Notes: generated from the sequence alone by a model not told the origin. Numbered from the stretch's first letter, positions 8,566 to 16,339 are shown. The stretch: 64,000 bases of DNA from Eisenibacter elegans DSM 3317 (GCF_000430505.1 NZ_AUMD01000019.1:124001-188000), one strand, 5' to 3'. Made by a program: numbers and translations.

Positions 8566-8892
8566 CTATTCTTTCTTGCTCAAAATACGCATTTTTTGCA
8601 GCAATTTTTTTTCCTTTTGCCAAAAAAAATCAAATTGTCCCAACAAAAATCCATACACCAAAATCAAAATTTGGTAAGCAGGAAAAACAAACAAGATATA
8701 AACAAGGCTTTTCAGCCAAAAAGAAGTTTCATCAGTAAAACCCAATATGCCAAATAAAGTTTTTCGCAACAGAACAACGGTTGAGCCTGTAAGCGTAAAA
8801 ACAAGCAAAACCATTATCACTTGAAAGGTGCTTTTGAGTTGCCATTTTTGCATTAATTTTTGCAAAAAATATATTTTTAAAGTGTTTTCCAT
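8566..8892 (-). CDS. Small membrane protein, DUF6787-like
   Basis: A 108-residue protein with a short soluble N-terminus (LQKLMQKWQLKSTFQVIMVLLVFTLTGST) and two membrane segments (about 25-47 and 62-88), ending in a basic tail (FFWQKEKKLLQKMRILSKKE). The WxLKSxFQxxxxxxVFxxTGS pattern resembles the DUF6787 family of Bacteroidota. No function is known. It is the last gene of the redox module and follows a strong hairpin (8912-8943), so it may be expressed at a lower level than the cytochromes. Confidence 0.6.
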   Translation of the reverse strand: MENTLKIYFLQKLMQKWQLKSTFQVIMVLLVFTLTGSTVVLLRKTLFGILGFTDETSFWLKSLVYILFVFPAYQILILVYGFLLGQFDFFWQKEKKLLQKMRILSKKE

Positions 8893-8911
8893 TGATTATC
8901 AGAAATTTTAA

Positions 8912-8943
8912 AACCAATAAGGTTTTTATAAACCTTATTGGTT
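8912..8943 (-). terminator. Perfect hairpin after cytochrome-fusion gene
   Basis: A 14-base perfect inverted repeat (AACCAATAAGGTTT and its complement) with a 4-base loop, followed on the minus strand by TTTTAAAATTT. It begins 10 bases after the stop of the 8954-10285 gene, giving a likely terminator or partial terminator ahead of the DUF6787-like gene. Confidence 0.65.
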
Positions 8944-8953
8944 GGGTTAAAAA

Positions 8954-10285
8954 TTATTTCATTTGTAAGATAAAATCGGCTAACTTTTCCAAATCAGCAT
9001 CAGAAATTTGTCCTTCAAAACCGGGCATTGGTGGGTAGCCTTCACGCTTTCTACCTGGTACTTTTATCCATTTGATAAGCCCTGCTTTGTCCGAAGCGTA
9101 GATTTCTTGCATTTCCAACACAGGCGGACCCACTAATTTTTTGTCTTTGGCGTGGCAAACCGAGCATTTCGTATCCCAAATACTTGCCCCCGTAACTTCT
9201 AAGACTTCCTCTTTTTTTGCATCAGGGTTATTTTTGGCTTGCTCCACTTGCGCTAAATAGGCTTCGGTGTTCTTTTCCATTGCCGCGCGGTGTGGTGCAA
9301 GGGCATTGGCGCGGTACAAATGCCGTCCTGTTCCCATAAAAACAACCGTTAAGGAAAGCAAAACCGCTATTCGGGTGAAATATTTGCCAATTTCTTCGGC
9401 TTTAGCAGTAACTTCTTTCCACAAATACCAAGTCGGAATAATGGCAATGCCTGCACCTGTTAAGATAGTCAAAATCATATCCATTCCCAAACCTTGATTG
9501 GGTAAGGTAAACAAAATAACCGGTCCGAAAAGGAATTGGGCAATAGAACACGCAAAAGCAATGCTGTAAAAACGCTTTTGAAAATCGTAACGGGTGTACT
9601 TTTTAAAATACTCCTCAAAAGGAAACGATTTTCGGCTTATCCAATAAAAAAGAAACAAGGCGGTTACCGTCAGCGAAGCATTAAAAAAGTGAAAATAGCG
9701 TGGAAAAACATTGGGCAACAACAACGCATCAAGAAAACCACCCACTACCGACCATTTGTCGGGGAAAAGCATTAGGTTAATATTTGTCAAAAATACCAGT
9801 GGAATAAACAAGAAAATAGCCATCGGCAAAGTCAAAATAGCGACGTGCAAAGGGCGGTTATTTTCCAATTTTTCATAAGTATATTTGTGCAAATACAAGA
9901 CCAATAAGGCAATACTTACCAACGGAATCACCATTATCCAAACCAAACCTGTAAGGGCATTGGCGGAATAAAAAAACTTAGTATAAAGCGTATTGATAAT
10001 CAAAAGGGGAGCAACACCCATTACGATAGCCAAACTTTTATTGACCGTTATGGTAGCGGCTATTTCCTTAGAAAGTTTGTAGTAATCATCATTTTTGATA
10101 CCTAAGGCTTCAAAAAATAGGCACAAAAGCGTACCCCCTACCATCAAGTTGATAAACAAGATGTGTGCTAAGAAGCTCACTATCAAAAGTACCACCAACA
10201 GCCATTCGGGAAGTGGCAAAGGCAACGGAATATCTCTACCAATATCAACCGTTTGTAGCAATATAAATCCAAATATAGAAGTCAT
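8954..10285 (-). CDS. CydA-like membrane protein fused to cytochrome c
   Basis: A 443-residue protein. About eight membrane helices (residues about 22-330) begin with a helix LAHILFINLMVGGTLLCLFFEALG that parallels the first heme helix of cytochrome bd subunit I and of its neighbour at 10902. A C-terminal cytochrome c domain follows, with CSVCH at 374-378 and a likely axial Met in YPPMPGF (about 420). It probably accepts or passes electrons in the envelope. With the other fusion protein and the HiPIP in the same operon it looks like one half of a membrane redox complex. The bd-like relationship is by motif pattern, not alignment, and quinol or oxygen as substrate is unproven. Confidence 0.7.
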   Translation of the reverse strand: MTSIFGFILLQTVDIGRDIPLPLPLPEWLLVVLLIVSFLAHILFINLMVGGTLLCLFFEALGIKNDDYYKLSKEIAATITVNKSLAIVMGVAPLLIINTLYTKFFYSANALTGLVWIMVIPLVSIALLVLYLHKYTYEKLENNRPLHVAILTLPMAIFLFIPLVFLTNINLMLFPDKWSVVGGFLDALLLPNVFPRYFHFFNASLTVTALFLFYWISRKSFPFEEYFKKYTRYDFQKRFYSIAFACSIAQFLFGPVILFTLPNQGLGMDMILTILTGAGIAIIPTWYLWKEVTAKAEEIGKYFTRIAVLLSLTVVFMGTGRHLYRANALAPHRAAMEKNTEAYLAQVEQAKNNPDAKKEEVLEVTGASIWDTKCSVCHAKDKKLVGPPVLEMQEIYASDKAGLIKWIKVPGRKREGYPPMPGFEGQISDADLEKLADFILQMK

Positions 10286-10286
10286 T

Positions 10287-10313
10287 GAGAATTTAATTTA
10301 GAATGTTAGAAAA
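10287..10313 (-). repeat. Repeated leader sequence before cytochrome-fusion gene
   Basis: The minus-strand leader TTTTCTAACATTCTAAATTAA... directly before this ATG is nearly the same as the one before the HiPIP gene (10681-10707), with 2-3 differences in 27 bases. It may be a shared translation-initiation or processing element. Confidence 0.45.
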
Positions 10314-10337
10314 ACCCCAAACCAAATTGATTTGGGG
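10310..10337 (-). terminator. Hairpin between HiPIP and cytochrome-fusion genes
   Basis: CCCCAAA ... TTTGGGG stem followed by TTTTTC on the minus strand, 10 bases after the HiPIP stop. It has the form of an intrinsic terminator/attenuator inside the operon and could set the ratio of HiPIP to the downstream cytochrome fusion. Confidence 0.55.
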
Positions 10338-10346
10338 AAAAACTGT

Positions 10347-10676
10347 TTAGGCTTCCACTGCAAACCAAGATTGACAATAACCGTTAGGGTGTACTATGCC
10401 TGCAAAAAGCTGACAACCACCACACTCACCTTCTTGGGCAGGGGCTTTGTAAAAACGACAGTTTGCACAGTTTTTGGCTGCGTCAGGCGTTTGCGAAACG
10501 TATTTTAGGCTTTCCCGCTTTTTGATTTCGGTTTCGCTTAAACCAGACAAATCATCACAAGCATCAGCCGCCAATTCTTTTTTGGCTTCTGCACAACTTG
10601 ACAATAGGCTTGGTACGGCAATAGCAGCCCCCATCAAACCCAAACTTTTTATAAGAAATTCTTTACGAGAAATCAC
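10347..10676 (-). CDS. High-potential iron-sulfur protein (HiPIP), exported lipoprotein
   Basis: A 109-residue protein. The N-terminus SRKEFLIKS resembles a Tat signal, with a hydrophobic stretch and a lipobox LLSSC (Cys28), so it is probably folded before export and lipid-anchored. The HiPIP cluster ligands are Cys70, Cys73, Cys88 and Cys101 in the arrangement CANCRFY ... GGCQLFAG ... GYCQSW, which holds a [4Fe-4S]3+/2+ cluster. An extra Cys85 is present. HiPIPs carry electrons in the periplasm to oxidases or reaction centres. It lies between two membrane cytochrome c fusions, which are its likely donor and acceptor. Confidence 0.85.
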   Translation of the reverse strand: MISRKEFLIKSLGLMGAAIAVPSLLSSCAEAKKELAADACDDLSGLSETEIKKRESLKYVSQTPDAAKNCANCRFYKAPAQEGECGGCQLFAGIVHPNGYCQSWFAVEA

Positions 10677-10680
10677 GATT

Positions 10681-10707
10681 GAAAATTTAACTTAGAATGT
10701 TAGAAAA
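10681..10707 (-). repeat. Repeated leader sequence before HiPIP gene
   Basis: Second copy of the leader described at 10287-10313, placed identically relative to its start codon. The positional conservation suggests a functional 5' element rather than chance. Confidence 0.45.
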
Positions 10708-10710
10708 TTA

Positions 10711-10740
10711 GGATTAGGCAAAACGCATTTTGCCCAATCC
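10711..10740. terminator. Inverted repeat between small TM gene and HiPIP
   Basis: GGATTaGGCAAAA pairs with TTTTGCCcAATCC around a short loop. A T-run follows on the plus strand and only TAATTTTC on the minus strand. It could act as a processing or stability hairpin in the minus-strand transcript. Confidence 0.4.
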
Positions 10741-10744
10741 TTTT

Positions 10745-10900
10745 TTAAGAAAATGCCCAAAACAAGAGCAATAGCAAGATTAAAGACAAGATAACCAGCA
10801 TAGCGAGCCGTAAAAGTTCTTGTAAACTTCTGGCTTCATTCTGTACGTCTTGTTCGGTAGGCGCTTGGCTTTTTGGCTTATTTTTGGCTCTTGGTTTCAT
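10745..10900 (-). CDS. 51-residue single-helix membrane protein
   Basis: A small gene beginning MKPRAKNKPKSQAPTEQDVQ and ending with one hydrophobic helix (about residues 31-50, LRLAMLVILSLILLLLLFWAF). Its ATG lies 1 base after the stop of the large cytochrome fusion, so translation is coupled. Small single-helix subunits of this kind are common in membrane oxidases (compare CydX of cytochrome bd). By position and form it may be such a subunit of the complex encoded by this operon. The assignment is inferred from context; no family was recognised. Confidence 0.6.
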   Translation of the reverse strand: MKPRAKNKPKSQAPTEQDVQNEARSLQELLRLAMLVILSLILLLLLFWAFS

Positions 10901-10901
10901 C

Positions 10902-12392
10902 TTACCTTGCCGAAAGTTTGACATCTACTTCTTGTTTTTTACGTGCCAATTCCTCTTGCTTTTGTTCCATTTCTTTCACAAAAGCCAACAGTCGTGCATT
11001 TTCTTCCTTTGAAATAGCCGTTTGTCCAAAAGTATGAGTTTCTGGGTCAGGAAAATATTGCAAGACCTTAATATAATTCACCAAGGCATCCAATTCCTTT
11101 TCATTACCCGGAAAAGGCGGCATATAATAGCGGGCATTGTGCATATTTTTGATGTATCTTTTCATAGCATCTGCACTCCAAGGTTCATCTACCGTTCCGT
11201 ACATATTTCGGAATTTGTCGGTAATGGCATTGGCACCATTTGTTGTGTGGCAACGGCTGCAAGAAAGCATAAACACATTTTTCCCTGCTTCTACCAAGTT
11301 ATCTTCTGTTACTTCTTTGGTACTTACAAAAGATGCGTGTTTCAAAATACCGTCCTGTTTGAAAAGTGGGTAGTCCTCCACACGCATCGTGTTGGAGTAC
11401 ATATAACCACCTATCACATAAGGTTTTCTGACAAACTCTCTCACCCGCTCAAACATTCCCAAAGTAGCAAAAAGCACCACAATAGGGGCTACAAAAGCCA
11501 ATTTGGGGTAGTTTAGGCGAGGACGAAGGTAGGCGAACAAGGCAAAGGCAATCACACCTAACACACCACCAATCAGCAATTTGGAAAGCGTGTCGTACCA
11601 ACTTTGAAACTGCTGCATACCTACCGCAACCGACATATTATTGACCATCATATCAGGTATCACATTCCAATACCACAAGCCGCCTACAATCGTTGGTAAG
11701 GCACAAATCAATATCCAAGCGGAAGTAAAACGAGTGGCTTTGAAACGAATTTCAGAACCTTTTTCGGTAAAAAAGTACGTCATTGCCAAAGCAAAAGAAG
11801 CTCCCATCATTCCCGCCAAAAAGGTACGGAATAGGAGTTGTGGCAAGTAAATAGGATTGGCAAAACCCATTAAAAGACTTTGGTCATTGTGCCAATTTCC
11901 TGGGTCCATCATAAAACCCAAAATGGCCACGATAATTGCCATTGTTATCCAAGAGAAAACCGCCAAGCCGTAACCCACTTTAAAATGGTTTAATTTGGCA
12001 CGCCCTTTTGTCCATTTTTGCCAAGTTAAATAATAAAGCATTATCAAAACTACTTCGGTAACAAAAACAATCCACTCAATAAACCATGCGGAAAAGAACA
12101 CCCTGATAAGCGAACCAATAGAGTTTGGATTGACCAAAGCAGCCGAAAACCAAATCCCTACGCCTGTCATTGCCCCAACGGTAGTGGTTACAATAAAGGC
12201 GGTTTTCATAATTTTATAGGCAAGTTTATCCCAATCAGGAAAGTTTTGCTTAATGCCCAAAAATTCCATTCCCACAATTACGGGAATAAGCCCAACAGCA
12301 AGGGCGTGATTGATTAATACGTGAGTAATGGCTATCACTATAAATAAGAAGCGATTACCAACCCAACCTAAATCAAAGATTGGAAAGTCCAT
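10902..12392 (-). CDS. Cytochrome bd subunit I-like protein fused to cytochrome c
   Basis: A 496-residue protein. The first about 330 residues hold about nine helices resembling CydA: a helix with His residues (ITHVLINHALAVGLIPVIVGMEFLG, about 22-46), then TTTVGAMTGVGIWFSAALVNP and a long helix with EWIVFVTEVVLIMLYYLTW. A cytochrome c domain follows, with CSRCH at 378-382 and a probable axial Met in YYMPPFPG (about 424). It ends in a charged coiled-coil tail. The protein should bring a c-type heme next to bd-like b hemes. Together with the 443-residue partner and the HiPIP it suggests an electron-transfer complex that does not match a standard cydAB operon. Confidence 0.75.
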   Translation of the reverse strand: MDFPIFDLGWVGNRFLFIVIAITHVLINHALAVGLIPVIVGMEFLGIKQNFPDWDKLAYKIMKTAFIVTTTVGAMTGVGIWFSAALVNPNSIGSLIRVFFSAWFIEWIVFVTEVVLIMLYYLTWQKWTKGRAKLNHFKVGYGLAVFSWITMAIIVAILGFMMDPGNWHNDQSLLMGFANPIYLPQLLFRTFLAGMMGASFALAMTYFFTEKGSEIRFKATRFTSAWILICALPTIVGGLWYWNVIPDMMVNNMSVAVGMQQFQSWYDTLSKLLIGGVLGVIAFALFAYLRPRLNYPKLAFVAPIVVLFATLGMFERVREFVRKPYVIGGYMYSNTMRVEDYPLFKQDGILKHASFVSTKEVTEDNLVEAGKNVFMLSCSRCHTTNGANAITDKFRNMYGTVDEPWSADAMKRYIKNMHNARYYMPPFPGNEKELDALVNYIKVLQYFPDPETHTFGQTAISKEENARLLAFVKEMEQKQEELARKKQEVDVKLSAR

Positions 12393-12484
12393 ATTTTTAG
12401 AAATTTTAAATTCGTTGAAATGATTTTAAGTTGTGAAAAGGCACAACAATCCTTAGCTAATCGTTTGAAAACGAAAGCCATAGA

Positions 12485-12512
12485 GCTAAACCGACAAAAA
12501 CTTTGGTTTAGC
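12485..12512 (-). terminator. Hairpin in leader of the bd-like gene
   Basis: GCTAAACC ... GGTTTAGC, 8 paired bases around a 12-base loop, between the stop of the 12527-12973 gene and the start of the large cytochrome fusion. No U-run follows. Role uncertain: attenuator or processing site. Confidence 0.35.
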
Positions 12513-12526
12513 AACAAACAACGAAT

Positions 12527-12973
12527 TTAAACTTTGGGCGGGTGGAAGATTTCTGAAAGTGCTTTTTGGGTAAAAGGCTCTTGATAAAAAGCGTTTAAGC
12601 CTTGTTTTCCTAGGCAAAAGCCATTTTTAAATTGGAAAGCGAATTTATCTACAAAAAATAGGTTAAAAGCGGTAAATTGGTGATTTTCAGTTGTATTGCG
12701 GTTTTTTTCTTCGTGTTTCTTCTTGATGTAATCTATAAATTCTTGATACTCTTGACTAACTGTTGTACCAATCGTATCGGTAACGGCAATTAAATCTCCC
12801 GTAACTTGGTCGTAGGAAACCGTAACAATCACTTTTTGCTCTTTACAAGCCGAAATAAAGTTAAGCATCACAAATTCTAATACAAACGACAAACCCAACA
12901 AACAGACTACTAAGGTTTTAGTCAGCTTGATGAGTTGGAATTGTTTGGCAATATGTGATTTTTGTTTCTTCAT
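12527..12973 (-). CDS. Small membrane-anchored protein ending in FHPPKV
   Basis: A 148-residue protein with one N-terminal membrane segment (about 19-42, TLVVCLLGLSFVLEFVMLNFISAC), a hydrophilic middle rich in Thr/Asp/Glu, and a C-terminus FYQEPFTQKALSEIFHPPKV. The C-terminus resembles that of the first protein of the adjacent module (7935-8321), which ends DIFRPPKLNLI. Each is the first gene of its operon. Function unknown; by position it belongs to the cytochrome/HiPIP operon. A clear -7 promoter box lies just upstream. Confidence 0.65.
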   Translation of the reverse strand: MKKQKSHIAKQFQLIKLTKTLVVCLLGLSFVLEFVMLNFISACKEQKVIVTVSYDQVTGDLIAVTDTIGTTVSQEYQEFIDYIKKKHEEKNRNTTENHQFTAFNLFFVDKFAFQFKNGFCLGKQGLNAFYQEPFTQKALSEIFHPPKV

Positions 12974-12983
12974 TTTTCAGCCG

Positions 12984-12991
12984 CAAATATA
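12984..12991 (-). promoter_or_regulatory. Bacteroidota -7 box, redox operon
   Basis: Minus-strand TATATTTG is a full match to TAnnTTTG, 10 bases before the ATG of the first gene of the cytochrome/HiPIP operon. No clean TTTG -33 box was found at the usual distance. Confidence 0.5.
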
Positions 12992-13043
12992 CTAACATAT
13001 TTTTTGTTTGAGTAAAATGTTTTATTTTTTTGTTATATCAGCT

Positions 13044-13385
13044 AACGTCAATCTGTCCAAAAACCAACTCTTGTGAAGATAGCAAAAAGCCAAGAAAAAT
13101 CCATAGCTTAGGGAATGAAATTTATACTCGGCAAAAACAGGGCTACTTACAGCCTCACAGATCCGCTGGAAGCACTCATTTCGCCTGACAATGTAGTGCG
13201 ACGGATAGACCTTTTTGTAGAAAGTTTAGACTTAGCTCCTTTGGGCTTTTGTGGCTAATTTTAAACCACTTATAGGAAAGATATTTTGTGTTTTTCAAAG
13301 TATTCGTACCCAATGTGCATCTCGCTACGAGCTTGTATCGCCTTGGTACAGCGTATTTTAATGGGTTTTTAGACAGATTGACGTT
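13044..13385 (+). mobile_element. IS1182-derived MITE, copy 2
   Basis: A 342-base copy with ends AACGTCAATCTGTCC and (right, reverse complement) AACGTCAATCTGTCT. It is very similar to copy 3 and less so to copy 1. It sits after CTAACG of the palindrome, the same relative position as in the other two copies. Confidence 0.8.
13115..13258 (+). pseudogene. Truncated IS1182-family transposase N-terminus (MITE copy 2)
   Basis: Forty-seven codons from MKFILGKNRATYSL to LDLAPLGFCG, then a stop. This is the better-preserved form of the remnant (LDLAPLG rather than LALAPLD). No catalytic domain. Confidence 0.75.
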
Positions 13386-13501
13386 TGGCAGCTTTGCGAA
13401 GGCGGGGATTTTCAGCACTAAAGTTCAATCGAAGCACCGCAGTTTGCTTAAGCACTAAACTATCATAGAAGGCGGTCAGCCCCCATTGCGGCAAGCCGAT
13501 G

Positions 13502-15433
13502 TTAGCGGGTCGTGGCCTTGTCTGCATACTCAATAATTCTATCAACTAAGTCTATAAATATTTGGGATTTTTTTCCGTCAGCCCAAGCAAGTTCAAGTGT
13601 CTTTGCAACTGCTAAAGGATTTTTTTCTAAGTCTCCTGCATTGTCGTAAAATGCTGAAGCTTTATCTCGGTAAGTTTGCCAATCTGCTCCAAATTCGGCT
13701 TTGATTGTTTCAGTTAAGTTTGTCTGCCAGCAGCTTAAGTTATCTTTGAAAATATTTGCTGTAGGCCACTCACTTTCAGTGCCGTGTCCCTGAATTGTTA
13801 GAATGGCTTTATTGTCTTTCTTGTGCTTTGTAATTTCATCAGGTCTAGTTTTGTTGGTATCAGCGTCAAAAATCACTTTAACAGGTATCCCTAAAAGTTT
13901 TGCCATTGCTAGAGGTTTAATTAGTCTGTTCTTGCCATCAACAGGAACAAGGTGGCAACCATTCTTTCTAAAATCAATGATTTTACCTGTTAGCATCAAA
14001 TATGAAGTAATATACGCAATGTCTTCTTGTCCTTCAACTAGATAAAGAACTTTGCAAAAAAACATTTCATTTATCGTAGGACTTAGTGAGGGATAAAGTT
14101 TGGCAACCATTCCAGTCTCCCTTAAATGTCTTTCTCCAACAGTTGCTAATTCCTTCGAAAGGTCGTCATATGATACTGATGTGATTTTAGTAAAGCTTGG
14201 ATTGCCACACTCTCTAACGATTCTGATTTTATCAAAATTGTCTCCAGGAATGAATAATGGATTATGTGTGCAAACAAGGATTTGAGAACCTTTATCTGAA
14301 AGGTCAATAAGAGTCTCTGCTAAATATCTTGCCTGAGGTGGATGTTGATATAACTCAGGTTCTTCAATCCCCATAATTAATGTTGTTGGTGCATTCTCCT
14401 CTTCCAATAAAGCCAACTCTTGCAAAAGTGCCAGCATATAAGACCTTTGTAAGCCGTGGCCAAATCTTGCCAAATCACCTTCAAAGCCCCTTTCGCCAAT
14501 CTTGATATATGCAGCTGGTTCTTCAACCTTCACTGATTTTTCGGGGTCTTGTTTCCATAGAACTTTTGCACTGAGGTTTGGATGTGCCCAAGCAGTAAGA
14601 CGATTTTGTAATGACGATGAAATGTCGTCTAAAGCCGATTGTTCAGCATCAAGTAGAGCTTGATATTGTTCTCTTGCTTTAGCTCTTAATTCATTAACTT
14701 TTTCATCAAAATTAATTTTTGATCTAACTGTCCTTGCAAGCAGTTGTCCTAATGCTGAAGTTTTTGATTCTTCGCCTTCTTCCGTAGCGTCTTTAACTGC
14801 TGGAACAAATACCCATTGAATATGAGGTGCCAATCTGTTCGCTCCACGTGATGCTCCATAAAACTGGTCTTCGCTTGGAATTAAAATGCATTTGTCAGGA
14901 TTTGAGCTTTCATATTCTTGTAAAGCTTCAATCATGTCAGCCTTTGACGTTGCACTTCTTAAATCAGAGTATTTTGATTGAAAACCTGTATAAATTTCCT
15001 TTAGTTCTGCTACTTTCTTTTGTTCCTTGTCAGCTTCAAAGAATTTACGAAAATCTTCTATTCCTAATCTATTACCAAATTGTTTTACTTCTGCTCTTTC
15101 GGTCGATTGGTCATATTTTGCAACAGCTGTTACGATTAATTTATCTTGTCTAACATAGTCTTTTAAATCTTCCTTTGCTTGTTCCGATAAGTCTTTGAAA
15201 GTAACTGTAATTCTGATATCTTTTGAAGTGTCTTTATGATGAAAGTCACTTTCAGTAAGTTTACTCAGGTCAGTCTTACTGTCTTTAAACTGACGAAAAA
15301 ATAAGTTAAGTGCATAAAAAACGGTCGACTTGCCTGCTCCGTTTGGACCAACAAAACAAGAGTAGTCATCAAGGATTATTGTTTCGTCCTTGTATGACCT
15401 GAAATTTTCAATTCTTACTGATTCTATTTTCAT
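13502..15433 (-). CDS. OLD-family ATP-dependent nuclease (ATPase plus TOPRIM)
   Basis: A 643-residue protein. The SMC/ABC-like ATPase begins KIESVRIENFRSY with Walker A GPNGAGKST at 29-37. Walker B is in TLIMGIEEPELYQHP (about 350) and is followed by ILVCTHNPLFI. A C-terminal TOPRIM domain has LYLVEGQEDIAYI (about 455, catalytic Glu) and VIFDADTN (about 518). This is the layout of class 1 OLD nucleases, and of GajA of Gabija. No UvrD-like gajB lies next to it, so it is a solitary OLD, a family with several phage-defence members. It fills its own module: the ATG is 25 bases from one palindrome and the stop lies within the next. A promoter would have to lie in the palindrome or MITE. Confidence 0.8.
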   Translation of the reverse strand: MKIESVRIENFRSYKDETIILDDYSCFVGPNGAGKSTVFYALNLFFRQFKDSKTDLSKLTESDFHHKDTSKDIRITVTFKDLSEQAKEDLKDYVRQDKLIVTAVAKYDQSTERAEVKQFGNRLGIEDFRKFFEADKEQKKVAELKEIYTGFQSKYSDLRSATSKADMIEALQEYESSNPDKCILIPSEDQFYGASRGANRLAPHIQWVFVPAVKDATEEGEESKTSALGQLLARTVRSKINFDEKVNELRAKAREQYQALLDAEQSALDDISSSLQNRLTAWAHPNLSAKVLWKQDPEKSVKVEEPAAYIKIGERGFEGDLARFGHGLQRSYMLALLQELALLEEENAPTTLIMGIEEPELYQHPPQARYLAETLIDLSDKGSQILVCTHNPLFIPGDNFDKIRIVRECGNPSFTKITSVSYDDLSKELATVGERHLRETGMVAKLYPSLSPTINEMFFCKVLYLVEGQEDIAYITSYLMLTGKIIDFRKNGCHLVPVDGKNRLIKPLAMAKLLGIPVKVIFDADTNKTRPDEITKHKKDNKAILTIQGHGTESEWPTANIFKDNLSCWQTNLTETIKAEFGADWQTYRDKASAFYDNAGDLEKNPLAVAKTLELAWADGKKSQIFIDLVDRIIEYADKATTR

Positions 15434-15456
15434 GTGTTGATTGTCTTTTTGCCATG

Positions 15457-15595
15457 CCCGCTAACGTTTTCGGGCTTTGCGTTCGGGCGGGTTTCGAAGC
15501 ACTTCACTGTCAACCAAGCACAAACTTTGATAGAAGCACAAAACTTGATTTAACCACTGAACCGCCACTTTTGGGTAGGTGCTGTTGTGCGTTCG
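15457..15595. repeat. Palindromic inter-module element 4 (uninterrupted)
   Basis: CCCGCTAACGTTTTCGGGC begins the left arm, which runs through GCGTTCGGGCGGG. The right arm is ACCGCCACTTTTGGGTAGGTGCTGTTGTGCG. The GGGCGGG/ACCGCC stem is clear; the right end has GTTGTGCG in place of GTTAGCG. It shows what the element looks like without the MITE: the CTAACG is followed directly by TTTTCGGGC. Confidence 0.6.
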
Positions 15596-15605
15596 GCTTT
15601 CTTTT

Positions 15606-16337
15606 CTATACATTTTTATGTAGTTCAATTTCTGGCATTTCATCCCAAGTTTTGCCTTCCAAAAGTCGTCCAGTTTTCTTTTTGTTTGTCCCGCCCCATT
15701 GTTTGAAAAAGAAGGCTACGTCTGCGTCCAAACATTGATTTTTTATGTCTGTAACCCATTCTTCTTTCATAGGTCTTGGCTTTCGTCCGCTTTCACCACC
15801 CACAATTACCCAATCTATTCCTGTCAAGTTCATATTGGGAATTGCACCGATTAAAGGTTCACAAGAAAGGAATTTAACTCTTGCACCTGTCTCACGAAGC
15901 AAGTCAATTCTTTTGGTTACTTTATTGTTCTCTACTGAAACGCCCATCCAAATATTGTGTGTCCAATCCAACCAACCTTCACTATCATAATACCGTAAAA
16001 GGTCGGCTCTCTTAGTCAATACCTGAAAAACGTGTTGAGGATTATCTTTCATTACTTTGAAAACCTTCCTAATAAAGTCAATCGGAACGTCTTTGTGAAA
16101 AAGGTCGCTCATAGAGTTTACGAAAACAACTTTTGGTTTTTTCCAAGTATATGGCGTTTGTAATTCGTCTTCGTGAATGGTTATTTCAAAATTGTTCTTG
16201 TATTTCTCAACACCCATTGCTTGCAACCGCTTTGACATAACTTCTGCATAACAGAATTTACATCCTGCTGAAATCTTTTCGCAACCAGTTGTTGGGTTCC
16301 AAGTCATTTCAGTCCATTCTATGCTTGATTGTGCCAT
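15606..16337 (-). CDS. DUF5131 (phage Gp37/Gp68) family protein, three-Cys motif
   Basis: A 243-residue protein starting [32 protein letters not shown], the hallmark of the phage Gp37/Gp68-like DUF5131 family. Cys19, Cys26 and Cys29 (Cx6CxxC) are the three cysteines for which the partner TcmP is named, and suggest a radical-SAM-like Fe-S centre. Later motifs are [25 protein letters not shown] and FLSCEPLIG. The family's reaction is not known to me. It starts 2 bases after the stop of tcmP, so the two are a unit. It forms a separate module bounded by palindromes 4 and 5. Confidence 0.85.
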   Translation of the reverse strand: MAQSSIEWTEMTWNPTTGCEKISAGCKFCYAEVMSKRLQAMGVEKYKNNFEITIHEDELQTPYTWKKPKVVFVNSMSDLFHKDVPIDFIRKVFKVMKDNPQHVFQVLTKRADLLRYYDSEGWLDWTHNIWMGVSVENNKVTKRIDLLRETGARVKFLSCEPLIGAIPNMNLTGIDWVIVGGESGRKPRPMKEEWVTDIKNQCLDADVAFFFKQWGGTNKKKTGRLLEGKTWDEMPEIELHKNV

Positions 16338-16339
16338 AA

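Larger units (their letters stand above)
13041..13510. repeat. Palindromic inter-module element 3, interrupted by MITE copy 2
   Basis: The left end is GCTAACG; after the MITE the left arm reads TTTGGCAGCTTTGCGAAGGCGGGG. The right arm has CCCCCATTGCGGCAAGCCGAT and ends GTTAGCGGG. The outer CGCTAAC/GTTAGCG pair is exact, and GGCGGGG pairs with CCCCC. The TAA stop of the OLD nuclease gene lies inside the GTTAGCG end. Between the arms is a spacer with repeats of CACTAAA/CTATCAT type. No gene is seen here except the transposase remnant. Confidence 0.65.

Noticed and set aside
8954-12392. Standard cytochrome bd oxidase (cydAB)
   Set aside because: Both large membrane proteins carry C-terminal cytochrome c domains and there is no CydB-like partner, so the plain name would mislead.
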